Notes under the pieces: model-generated
Database searches by the model: none
Seen by the model: the letters and a program-made list of their open reading frames with translations, nothing else
Told to the model about the DNA's origin: nothing
Shown here: positions 1-10,407 of the stretch, one piece after another
Layout: each line of letters opens with the position of its first letter
How positions within the stretch are numbered: position 1 is the first letter of the stretch
Position numbers and translations under genes: made by a program
Assembly (NCBI GenBank): GCA_039583875.1
Contig: CM077165.1
Coordinates: forward strand, 70,420,757-70,484,756
From: Platanthera guangdongensis
Lineage: Eukaryota > Streptophyta > Magnoliopsida > Asparagales > Orchidaceae
Direction: 5' to 3'
Length of the DNA stretch: 64,000 nucleotides

Positions 1-185
1 TGCAACTCCATTTCATCCAACCAAAGCCTCATCTCTCCATCCAAGGGAAAGTTGGCTAAGGTCAATTTTTGCACTTCCTTCGTCTCTGTTGCCATCAAGG
101 CTCTCTTTACGAGAGAGAGTCAATCGTCAGCCTGAGTTGGGGATCCCGTTCCCTCAAATGTAGGATGATTAAAGCTCAGAAAATG
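1..185 (-). pseudogene. Ty3/gypsy gag fragment
   Basis: Read on the minus strand from about 180 to 1, the translation runs through a typical plant gypsy gag N-terminal motif: HPTFEGTG, then PTQADD, then a stop where a Trp would be expected, then LVKRALMATE, VQKLTLANFPLDGEMRLW and LDEMEL. This order (target-like F-x-G-T-G-x-P, a basic helix, then the LANF-x-x-G-E-x-x-LW stretch) is the usual start of the retrotransposon gag domain. The piece is cut by the window edge and carries a premature stop. No LTR or PBS could be tied to it. It could be Tekay- or Reina-like; the lineage is not resolved. Confidence 0.55.
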
Positions 186-668
186 CTTTAATTGTTGGCC
201 TGGTGCTCACTTTGCCGCTACTATATCTACAGGAACTTGTGTCACACCAACCGGCCCAACTATGTGAACAAGCTCTGAGGCCACCCCAGTGGTAGGAAGT
301 TGTATTGGCCTTCATGGTTGCACATTGATCATAGCAAACACAGCTTCAACAACCAACCTTATTATTTCGTAGACAGGGTTGTAGGCACATCAGCAAGTGC
401 ACTACTTTCTGCACAGTGTTAGGGTTGAGACTACCTCGCACCACACCGAGCCACATATAATCATGAAACACATAATTAAGTAGCTATAACATAGCAAACA
501 AGAAGCATAAAAACTCTCATGTTCCGCAAACATGTGTTTTTTTCATTCATAAGTGGACATTCATTGGTTATGTTTTACAGTGGCGCACACACGTGCACTC
601 TACCCATTAAAATAATTTGACCACAAATTCGAACGACAACTGACCGATACCAAAAGCTGATACCAAAT
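186..668. other. Unassigned AT-rich DNA
   Basis: No gene recognised. Its left part may be the leader of the gag fragment at 1-185. The right part contains the short phrase around 386-430 (cagcaagtgcac) that also occurs near the Athila-like LTR start at about 16,035, so it may be LTR-derived. This similarity is too short to rely on. Confidence 0.25.
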
Positions 669-845
669 TGTAACATTCTGCCAGTCCAAACAATATAACA
701 ATAGGTTTGGTGGGGTCCTCGCGCCATATTGAGCGCACAAACAAAGAGTTAATATATGAATAATCAACAAAACATAAAACAACTATCAGAGCTACAAACT
801 AACAGAAGCATTTATTTTTAATAACCATAAGATAAATATCCACTA
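669..845 (-). repeat. Gypsy LTR end fragment (inverted)
   Basis: It starts with tgtaacattctgcc, a good LTR terminus on the + strand (reverse reading ends in TTACA). The sequence then matches, with divergence, the reverse complement of 1,640-1,800: the shared blocks are the gcgcacaaacaaagagtta stretch, an AATAATCAA block and the acaaactaacagaagcattta block. This makes it the U5 end of a Tekay/Del-type LTR in minus orientation. The rest of the LTR (846-1,260) cannot be followed with confidence. Confidence 0.5.
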
Positions 846-1269
846 TACACAAAAGGAATGGAAGCATATAACTAAATGTTTGGCCTTAAGGCCGTAAAAA
901 CTGTTCACATGTATTTGCACATTTACATGGTTTACATACATTGGCATGCATGCCGACAACACATAAAAAATATAAACACCAAAACATGGCCTTCGAGGGT
1001 CAGCACAGCAATAGGCATCAGCCCGTTATTTCCCGCCCGCTCGCCAGCACCTGCAAAGGTACAATCCACAAAGACGTGGTAAAACAATACACAGCATTAG
1101 CTAACCACAATGGTATAATGACCCCGCCCCATTCATGGTGCAGTGGTACTCATTCCCTGCGCACAAGCAGTATAGCAACAATATCCAAACAAGAAAGTTA
1201 AATGACCAATAAGTCAAGCACAATCAATATATGCACAATCACCACAATCATTGGTATGCACGACCACAC

Positions 1270-1560
1270 GTTTCGAGCTCTCAAGGTACATTTTTGGTGT
1301 ACTCCCTGAGTCTCACCTCCATACTAAGTATCACAAACTTAGATAGAATTTGAGCTTTTTCCTTCAAAGGCCACTTTTCCCAACAGACTTCCCCATGATC
1401 AAACGGTGCCCGTCCAAAAAATATAACAGTAGGCCCAGCTGGGGCCCCATGCCATATTGAGTGCACAAACAAAGAGTTACTAAATGAATAATCAATCCAA
1501 TATAACTCAATTATCGAAGCTACAAACTAACAAAAGCATTTATCTTTAATAACCATGTAG
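1270..1560 (-). repeat. Second inverted gypsy LTR fragment
   Basis: Positions about 1,405-1,560 match 669-845 in the same orientation and 1,640-1,800 in the opposite orientation (gtgcacaaacaaagagtta, then aataatcaa, then acaaactaacaaaagcattta). The terminal tgtaac is not intact here, so the copy is truncated at its end. It forms one arm of an inverted repeat with the next feature. Confidence 0.45.
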
Positions 1561-1639
1561 CTGTGTAAACACATATGAATAGTTTGTACGAGCCATATGG
1601 CCAAAAATTTGGTTATGTGGTTTCATTTCAGTTGTGTAT

Positions 1640-1815
1640 AGTGGACATTTCTTTTATGGTTATTAGAAATAAATGCTTCTGTTAGTTTGTATGTCTGATG
1701 GTTGTGTTATGTTGGGTTAATTATTCATTTAGTAACTCTTTGTTTGTGCGCTCAATTTGGGGTGGGGCCCCTACCAGACCTAATGATATATTGTTTGGAC
1801 AAGCAGGGTGTTACA
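1640..1815 (+). repeat. Gypsy LTR 3' end
   Basis: This is the + strand copy of the same LTR end. It runs through taactctttgtttgtgcgc and gacctaatgatatattg and finishes in gggtgttaca at 1,815, a proper LTR 3' terminus. The last 50 bp resemble the end of the solo LTR at 12,797-12,847 (ggggccccggccagaccc ... gtgttaca), so both belong to related Tekay/Del-type LTR families. Only the last 170 bp or so are recognisable. Confidence 0.5.
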
Positions 1816-2945
1816 CCCTATGTTGGGTGCTTCCACTTCCCCATCTACCTATCTAATAATGTGCTAGCATGTACAAACTTAAACCAAAATCTCAAATCCA
1901 TAGATCTTATATCTCGGAGTCAACACTCCTAGCTCGGGGATGCAAACTGATCCCCTATCTCAGATCCTAGAGCTCAGGATCCTATCTCAAGTCACAAAGA
2001 CCCTACCTCAAGTTCAAGCTAGAACCTATCCTCGGCTAACAAAGTATCCTACACTTAGATTCCACAATAGAATTCTTACCTCAGGTCATAAGGACCCTAC
2101 ACTCGGATCTCAAAGAGATCCTATAGAATAGGGAATATATGTTTTATTACAAAACCTTTCTTAGATTACTGAAGATAAATCTTGAGGAGCAGAGTCTTCT
2201 TAAAGCTTTTAATGAAGTTTAACTTCTACTTGGTCTTTTGACAAAAATATTGAAGGTTGGCTTCAGTGAAAGCACTTCTCTGAACTTAAGAAGACAAACT
2301 GTCTTGTTGTTATAGATAAAGCTCTTGAAAACTATAAATAGACTTGAATTGATCTTGATTAAGAAGATTTTAGAAATTTTTCTTTCAGAAATAATCATCT
2401 CCTTCTTTTGCTTTCGCTCGGAGGAACACAAAAACATCAGGCAGCTAAAGCTTAAGTTGAATTGATCAATTAGGGTTAGCCACCACCGTAACTTTCTTTT
2501 TATAATGAGTACAACTTTTCAATGGTTATAAGTGACAAGGTATGCCATTAATTCTGTCAAACAGCTAATTCGAATTCAAAACCGCACGTCTAGACGATAT
2601 AGAAGATATGTGTACGATATATAAGTTGTGTGCATGAAATAGCTCTTCTCTGTGTGATTCACTTTTGTCTACATAATATAACTGTGGTCTATAGGATATT
2701 GCCTTTGTCCGCACTATATAACCTTTGTCTGCATGCTAAAGCTTCTATCTACACGATATATGAGATGTCTGCATGATTCAAGTATTCTTGAGCTTTTATG
2801 CACAATACTACTGATGTCTGCATGATATAACTAATATCTTCTAAAATCAACCTCTCTTTAACCTTTCTACACGATAAATTACTTGTTATATTTTTATCCA
2901 TAGATGCTTCAAGGTGATATAGCAAGCTTCTAGGCAATATAGCTT
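1816..2945 (-). repeat. Decayed Sirevirus-type LTR fragment
   Basis: The order of landmarks matches the well-preserved Sirevirus LTR at 34,849-36,876: a gggtgcttccacttcccc block (there gggtacatccactttcct), a 'tatctarYarTgtRctag' phrase, then a run of short units ending in ctcag/cctac carrying imperfect direct repeats (1,900-2,120), then a TTCTTGGAAGAACT-like region (2,170-2,300), then a repeat-rich U3. Here the U3 repeat (2,580-2,940) is a degenerate tctgcatgatata-type unit instead of TGTCGACA. The internal end and LTR start are lost, and the right side abuts a Tekay LTR fragment. Confidence 0.45.
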
Positions 2946-2949
2946 CTAG

Positions 2950-5900
2950 GCTTCACCATGACTCCATGACCCTACCAAAACATCCCTAACCCATTAAGGG
3001 GTCCATTAGAGCCATAAGGATCCATTGGGGTCAACCCAAAGGGTTCAAATTGACCCAAGTCCACCACAGCCCTAAATTGGGCAAGGTGCCCTAACTAAGG
3101 GCAATTGTCCCCTAATATGCCCAATTGGCCATACCTAGACCTTTCCAAGCCCTAAGGGAGGACCAATGGGTCACCAAGGACCCATTGAGGTTAATCAAAG
3201 AGACTAAGTTGACCCAAGTTAACTCTTGCCCTAAAAAGGTCAAAGTGCCCTAACTAAGGGTCAAGTGACCACCAAGGTGCCCAACCAACCCTACCCAAGC
3301 CTTCCTAGACCTTAGGGGAGGCTAATGGGTCACCAAGGACCCATTGGAGTGAACCCAAATGGTCATGTTGACCAAGGTCAACTCTATTCTAGTGTTAAGT
3401 CAAATTAGCCCAAATGGGCTAACCCAATCTCAAACTCATTTCCACCACTTGGGCTAACCTCATTTTTATTATTAATATGAGTTAGTGGGCTGCTAATAGG
3501 CTGGAGTAGACATAAAATTCGGTCATGGTGAGTAGGAGAGAGAAAGCTCCATTTTTCCTTTTAATGGAAGAGAGAGAAAGTGAGAAAAGGAGACCATTCA
3601 AGGCCAAGGGAGACCAAGGGCCTCTCCAATTGATTCCAAAGGCTGAATACATTCCCCCTCATTAGTTTTGAGGAGTTAAATAGCCATGGCCAAACCACCC
3701 AAGGTGGTTGAAATTAATTTTTTCAATAAGGAGGAGAGAGAAAGAGGGGTCAATAATGGCATGGAAGGTGAAACCCCCACAACCCCCCCCCCCCCCATTG
3801 ATGGCTGGATTCAACTCCTCAGTAGTAGGGGAGGAGTTTCTAGCATTCTTCAGGTCACCAAGGGGCTGAATTCAATGAGAATTCAGTTTCCCAAAATTCC
3901 CCATTAATGGTGGAAATGAGAATTCAAGCCATGACCCTCCCTATCCCCCATTTGGCTATTTTAAAAGCTTCCATAGGCCAAGAGCAATCGTTTCCACCAT
4001 TCCACTGAAGGAGCCGAGGTAGTTGGCTGTATAGTTGCTGAGCACGAAAAGCTCCACCGCCAGAAATGGCGATGAGGCGGCCGGCAAGGAAACAACCCCC
4101 CACACAGGTCCTCCTCTACTCCTCTCTTCGTGGGCTAGATCTTTAAATCCTTTAGGAGAGAAATCGGGCTCAATTAAGCCGGATTGGGTGAGAGAAATTT
4201 CAGAAATTTCATGGTTTTTCAACCACTCGGGTTTGCCGGAATCCGCCCCTCCGGCGGCCATGCCGCCGCCCGACGATAGCCCCCACCTCAATGAAGGAGG
4301 TGGCGGTGGTGGTCGGCCAGGGAGGTGGCCGAGTGGCCGGGAAAAAGGCTTGTAAGTTTCTCCAGGTTCGGGCAATCCCATCCCTTGGCTGGAGGAAGAA
4401 GATGACCAGGAGGCGTTGGATCTGGTTCAAGATTCGTGTTGTATCATAATTATTTATTTTGATTTTTTGTATTTTTGTCCTATTTACTGGGCTTTTTTAA
4501 ATTAACTATTAAAAATACTTAGGCGCTGTGTCAGGAAAGGTTGTCAACATGACATTGTAGCTCTATGGGTCTACTTTAATTTAAAATTAGTTTTAATCCA
4601 TTTGGTTAAGTGGTTTGACCACATCACTCATTTTCGTGAGGACTATACCTAGGCTAGACCAGAGACTATTTTGAGTGCCCCATCAATCCATCCATCCAAA
4701 TGACCTGAGATTTTGGACGGGGATCATTCTTACATATACCTAGAACATATCCAAAATTGGGAATTTTTAGAAAACATTGTCCTAAAGTTTTTGTAGGAAT
4801 TTAATAATCCATGTAGGAATTATTTAATAGGTATAATGACCTCCAAACCCTCCCAAATTTTGGTGACTGGTCCTTGTGGTCATCATAAGGCTCTGTATAC
4901 ATTTTCATCCCATTTGGTATGATTTAGTTTGGAAATAAGCAAACCCTAGCCTTGCCCTTAAAGGGGTATTTAGGTCAAAGTGCCCCTTGTGGGTTTGAGT
5001 GACCAAACCACCTCAACAGAGATTGAAATTTTGGCCTCTGGTTTAACATGACATTTAACACCCTCATATGGATTATGTGGTGGTTTAGGATAGATTTGCC
5101 CTAGGACATAAGACCAAACCCTAAGGTTGGTCTTTGGGGATTTGTGAAGGGCATGTGGTCAAATGCCCTTGTATGGATTTGAAATTTGGTAGAGAGGACT
5201 CTAGGGTAGCTAAAGTCCTCTGGTGAAAGTCTTAGTATATTTAGAGATGGATAAACCCCTCAAAAATCCTAACCCTAGTTTAGGGCACATCCCTTATACA
5301 TGCAAGATAAGCCACCAAAACTTAATGAAAAGTTATGAAACTTGGTAGGTATGTTCATAGGGTTAATTATAACCTCTGGTGATTTTATAAGTAATTTAGG
5401 AGCATTTCACTTAGTACCTCCCTTATAGTACATGAAATAGCCCTTGTAATCTTTTTATTATTATGATCACACTGTTTAGTAAGAAGTTATGGAATTTGGG
5501 CAGAGAATGTTTTAGGTCAATTTACTCTTACTTGAATTTTATTACAATTTTTGGATGTGTATTCCAGTACTTACTTCACAAATGTATAAAAACGGGAATA
5601 TGATCAATAATAGATTTAGAGCTCCCTTTTTATTGGAAAATTATGAAACTTGATCAGTAGTGTTTCTTGGACAATATGTTCATATGAGAATTTTATTGCA
5701 ATTTTTAGATGAATAATTGATGTACTTAGTTCATTAACCTATTACTTGGGAATATCATAAGAAAATCAATTATAGAGTTCATTATTAATTGATAAATTGT
5801 GAAACTTGACCTGGAGTATTTATATGTCTTTATATTCATCCTTTAATTTTCTCATAAGTTTTAGAAGAGTATTGACAGCACTTGCCTCTTTAATTTGGGT

Positions 5901-7949
5901 AATGTAGGTTATGTTCAAAAATTATGTCTAGAGGTTTAAGTCTTACTGAAAAATTTGGAGACCTTGGATTTACTGATAAATGGTTGTCTTTTATTTACCA
6001 TCATTTTGTGGAACATTTTTCATGCCTGAAAATAGTACTTCGCGTTCAAACTATGGCATTTGGATCACTTTGAAAATTAAAAAATTATCAAATAAATTAG
6101 GAAAATTATAAAATTCTGGATTTAGGCTAATCAAGTCATGATAGACCCCCAATAAATATTATAGGGATTTTGGACGATAAATTGGAGTACCTCCCATTGT
6201 ACACATCATATGGCTTAAGATGGTCTGCGTTTAGTAAAAACTGCAGAAATCAAAATATGGTGCAAAATGAACTTAGGGAGTTGGGATATTAGTGTGTTGG
6301 TCTGGTAAGGGAAATGAGATTATCATTGGGAGTCGTGATGAGGAGTGAGAAGTTTGGCTAGTGTTAAAAGGTGCTCGGGGTCGACGAAACATCGTCTTCC
6401 CCGTAGGAGAGAAAGTGTCAAATACACTAGGGTTAGATCCAGTACAACATTTAAGGGTTAGGAGTTGGGTAACAATAAATAATAGTAAGTGCCTTGCGAA
6501 AGGGAACGATGGGCTTCAACTACCATCATAGTTCCTAGTGCCCTCGAGAGCCCTTCACGGGGAATACCTTGGGCAGTCCTGGGATAACCTAAACAGTAGG
6601 AATAATAAACTACAAGAGCAACCAGTATAACTAGGGTTTCACATTCACACAACCCGGTAGCTCGGGAGGTTGATTAGGTTGGTTTGATTTCCATCCGGAT
6701 GGTAGGTTCGGAAGGTAGATGCACGGACGGGATAGTCCGGGGAGCCGGTGGCTCGGAAGGTTTTGGATACAAAATAAGGTGGTGGGTCTTCGGTATTGGA
6801 CGATCGTTCACACCGATGTCGATACGTTGACTCGGCGGTGTGGGATACTTAGCCAAAGAAAGTCTGTTGGATATGTCCAGCAATAGTACGCAGATACTCT
6901 AGGTTGTGTTCTTCTACGGGCGTACGGGAGGGCAAGGCCTGGTAGTGTGGATACCCGCCTAGGAGTGGGGGGCCCGACCCACTGTCTCCGTGTGCCACTA
7001 CGGAGGGTCCTGGGAGTGAAGCTAGCTGCCCAAATAGGGGGAACTAAAGGTCTGTGCGCAAGAGTTGTGTGCGTAAGTTGCACTTGCATGAATCATGGCA
7101 TAGCATATCACTACACTCATACTTGCATACAACCGACACCCCAATGTATAAATTGGTATGTGACTTTTTATACGATGGGAGCCTTGCAGAAGACCGCTTA
7201 ACTTATAAGTTTGTATGAACATTCATATAAGTTAAGGTTACTTACTTTTTACCTTGTCATTTTTACATATGTTGTTTTACTCTACTTGCTTACCTTACTA
7301 CGTACTATTATAGAACTGCTAGCTTGTACTTTTCTTGCTTAGCTGTTTATACAATATAAATAACTGCTAGACTAGTTCCACTGCCACCTGATTGGCTTAC
7401 TCTCCACCTTTGTAGCTTCCCTTTACCCCTCCCCGCTCGATGTCTAGGAGCCATTTGGGAGGGGTAGCGGATGATATGGCTTAGTCTTTATGACTAATGG
7501 TTTTCGGACCACAACTTTATAGGGGCTCCGGATGGGAGACAGGGACCAGCAGCACAGGGACCAGCACCAGCGGAGTACGGTGTACATGGAGGTGGGCCAG
7601 TCTAGTACCGGAGCACTAACGACCAGCTCCGTGAGTGATAGTCTTTTATAGCTTCCGCGAGAGATTGTAGTGAGTATCTGATGTACCGGGCTTAAGCCCA
7701 TTTGTATTTCCGGTTTTGTTACTTTGCAGTACTCTCTTTTCTACTTATGGACTTGTTGTGATTTCTCATATTATTAATGATATTTGTGGACCCGATTATA
7801 ACTCTGTTTATGATTACTGCTCTCTCTGTGATGATCGAAAAGTCTGACAGAATCGGCGTTTTGTAGTGACGGCTTTCCTGAGTGTCTGGTCCACCGCAAA
7901 ATGGCGGTTCTGGGCATAAGACCCCGGGGTTTGAAAAAAGGGTCTTACA
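2950..7949 (+). repeat. 5'-truncated Tekay-type LTR (about 5 kb)
   Basis: This is a diverged inverted copy of the Tekay LTR at 51,532-56,672. Shared landmarks are the 'ccattagagccataaggatccattggggtcaa' area (3,010-3,035), the GC-rich Pro/Gly-looking patch with a C run (3,780-4,340), the gene-poor AT-rich middle, the cgttccctttcgcaagg-type patch near 6,490, the stem-loop area near 7,130-7,240, the 'cggaccacaactttat' area near 7,500, and the terminal gggtcttaca at 7,949. About 200 bp of the LTR start are missing, so no target duplication can be checked. There is no internal coding sequence beside it, so it is a solo or broken LTR. Proline-rich ORFs on both strands at 3,956-4,381 occur in the matching patch of the other copy but show no domain. 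Confidence 0.75.
2985..3420 (+). repeat. Degenerate ~160-bp tandem units in LTR
   Basis: The phrase ccattg-g/a-ggt-c/t-aa recurs at 3,022, 3,182 and 3,341, each followed by a gttgacccaagt-like block and a gtgccctaactaaggg-like block. The matching region of the other Tekay LTR (about 56,100-56,480, reversed) shows the same three-step pattern, so the triplication predates the split of the two copies. Confidence 0.55.
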
Positions 7950-8827
7950 TATTCAACGAGTATAATTATGATACTCGACAATACTCGACGAATTTTACTT
8001 AGGTCATTTTTCTGAAATTTTCAAAAACCAGTCACGGGTTTCTGTCGGCCATGCACAGTAATTTTCGCTTTCATTTTTGGAAATACTGTTTATACCGTTG
8101 GAGTGTTTATCTCTATAATACCTAGGGATATTTTTCTTAATTACTAATCTTGTTAATGTGCTGATTTGCTCTTCGATTCAAACGAGAGAAAGATTCCAAA
8201 TCGGCAACCCGTCGGCCTCCTGTTCGCACGCAACTTTCCGATGGGCTGATACCTGCAAGCACAGCAAGATCTCATCTTCCTTGACCTCTACATCTGGATT
8301 GCTATCTTCTAAAGACTTCTATTCCTCCAGATCTAGACGTCTGAAGACTCAAGATTCAAGTTCTTCAAGATTTCAACTTTCCGAGTTCTTAAGATTCAAG
8401 ATCAACCCTTTCGAAGAACGTCAGAGCGAAGACTTGTAATTGTTGTTGTATTGTAATATTAATTTACATATTGTAGGAGATTTTTCTCTGAGTTTGTAGA
8501 TCCGTTTGTGGATCGAGTAGTAGATCCAGTTTTTGGATCGAGTTGTAGGAGAGGTTGTTCTCTGAGTGGTAGGAGTGTTATCTCCGAGTTGTAGGAGTTG
8601 CGGCTCTGAGGTGTAAGATTTGACGAAATCTGAGTTTGGTGAAGTAGCTGAATCTTGCCCTTCGTGGTAGATAGGCAAGGCGGGAAAGTGGACGTACCGA
8701 ACTCGGAGAACCACCATAAATCTCTGTGTTTGTGTGCTTGATTTTTCAGTGGTTTTTATTTCGCAAAAAAAAAACATCACCTATTCACCCCCCTCTAGGT
8801 GATTTAGGTAGACACTAGATACTTTCA
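7950..8827 (+). repeat. Sirevirus-type LTR 3' fragment
   Basis: The end reads caccctattcac-like (cacctattcacccccctcta, then ggtgatttaggtag) and finishes in actttca at 8,827. The Sirevirus LTR at 45,797-47,841 ends the same way on its own strand (cctattcaccccccctctag, then gtgtttaggtac, then ctttca). Upstream lie repeated gagttgtagga / gatccagt units (8,480-8,600), the counterpart of the ctcag/cctac repeat of the intact family. The start of this LTR is not identifiable, probably cut by the Tekay LTR ending at 7,949. Confidence 0.5.
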
Positions 8828-9260
8828 TTGAGTGAAGACAGTTCACTCAACGCCTAAAGGAGAAAACGTCGACAGAACAAAGTGATGTCAAAGCTTAAGA
8901 AGTAGACAGAAATTCTGTCTAAGTCTAGAAGCATTGAGTGGAGGCAGTTCACTCAACACCAGCTCAACAAGAAATTCTACTAAGTACAGAAGCGTTGAGT
9001 GAAGGCTGTTCACTTAATGCCTCAGCAAGATGACAAGCTAAGGCATGAAGCATTGAGTGAAGACAACTCACTCAACACCTCCATTCAGATAAGTGGCTAA
9101 ATCCAAATGCGTTGAGTGATGAAAGTTCACTCAACGCCTAATCAGTTAAGATGGCCAAAGTCTATATACGTTGAGTATTGTCAACACACTCAACGCCTGG
9201 TGTTGTCTAATATTTTGCTAAGTGTTTTGGCGCTGAGTGACATACCTTCACTCAATGCCT
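8827..9260 (+). repeat. Palindromic ~60-bp tandem repeats in LTR
   Basis: The unit c(a/g)ttgagtg-N10-12-cactcaa(c/t)(g/a)cc occurs at about 8,827, 8,931, 8,992, 9,050, 9,109, 9,168 and 9,230, mostly at a spacing of about 60 bp. Each unit is an inverted repeat (GCGTTGAGTG against CACTCAACGC). It occupies the U3 position that TGTCGACA palindromes occupy in the Sirevirus at 34,849-47,841. Confidence 0.75.
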
Positions 9261-10407
9261 ATGATGAATTGTATTAAATTGACTAAGTCCATAGGTGTTG
9301 ACGTTAGCATAAATTCAAAATATAGCGGCAAGTCTACAATATGCGATAAACGGCGTCATATGCCTTTTGTACTGCATTTAATACAAAAGCAAAGTTGTAG
9401 CCAACAACTACTGCTGGTCTCAATTATCAAAGAGTTGTTGGACGACGGAAGATAAAAAGGCTACATATTAGTAGAAAGAGAGAGGATCGATTTTCGAAAG
9501 GGGCTAGACTTCATTTTCTTCCTCTCAACACTGTTGCAAAGCCTGAAGAACAAGTCCAAACTTCTGATCTAAGAGTTCAAGCAAGTTAGATGTTGTGATT
9601 AACACCTTCAACAACAAGTTTAGAGAAACTTCTCTAAGGTAGAAGAAGAAGCAGCCAAGGCTAACCCTAGCTGCAACATCTTCATAGCTCAAGCATTTTT
9701 ATTCCTAAAGAACATTTTCTGGAGCTGTGAAGAAGATATTTGGACTGAGTCAACTCAGCACAAATGGAGAAAACTTTTGGAAAGTACTGGACTTCATCTT
9801 CTTGCTCTCGACACTGCTGCAGAGCCAAGAGAAGTTGTTCCAATTGCTAATCTGAAAGTTGATAGAAGATAATTGTTGTCATTCTCACCTACAACAGCAA
9901 GTTTAGAGAAACATCTCTGAGAAAGAAGAAGAAGCAAAGCCAAACTCTAGCTATAGCTACTTCATAGTTCTAGCTAATCATTTCTGAAGAACATTTTCTA
10001 GAAGCTGTGGAGAAGAAAGCTGAACTGAGTTTTCTTAGGACAGGAGGAAGAAGGCATATAGAACATTTCTCTGGGGTCATATCATCATCAACAAACCTTT
10101 CATCAAGTACGATCTTAATAGAACTGACTGTAAGCCTATTTTATAAAGGCTGAGTGTAGGATCTTTTGTAGATCTGAGTGGTAGGATTCTGAGGTGAATC
10201 TGAGGTAGGATCATGGACTGGATCTGAGTTGTAGGGCAGTTTTCCAAAGGTAAGATCTGGTTCAGATCTGAGGTAGGAGATTACATCTCTAAGTTATAGG
10301 GTTATCTTCCTAGCCTGAGTTGTAAGACTTGTGCTCAAGTCTGAGGTAGGGCCTGTGTGCCTGAGTTGTAGGAGATAACATCTCTGAGAGGTAGGGCTTT
10401 GTGCCTG

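Noticed and set aside
3956..4381. Proline/glycine-rich ORFs as a possible gene (and 55,463-55,934)
   Set aside because: Both are the same GC-rich patch of the Tekay LTR; frames are not conserved between copies.
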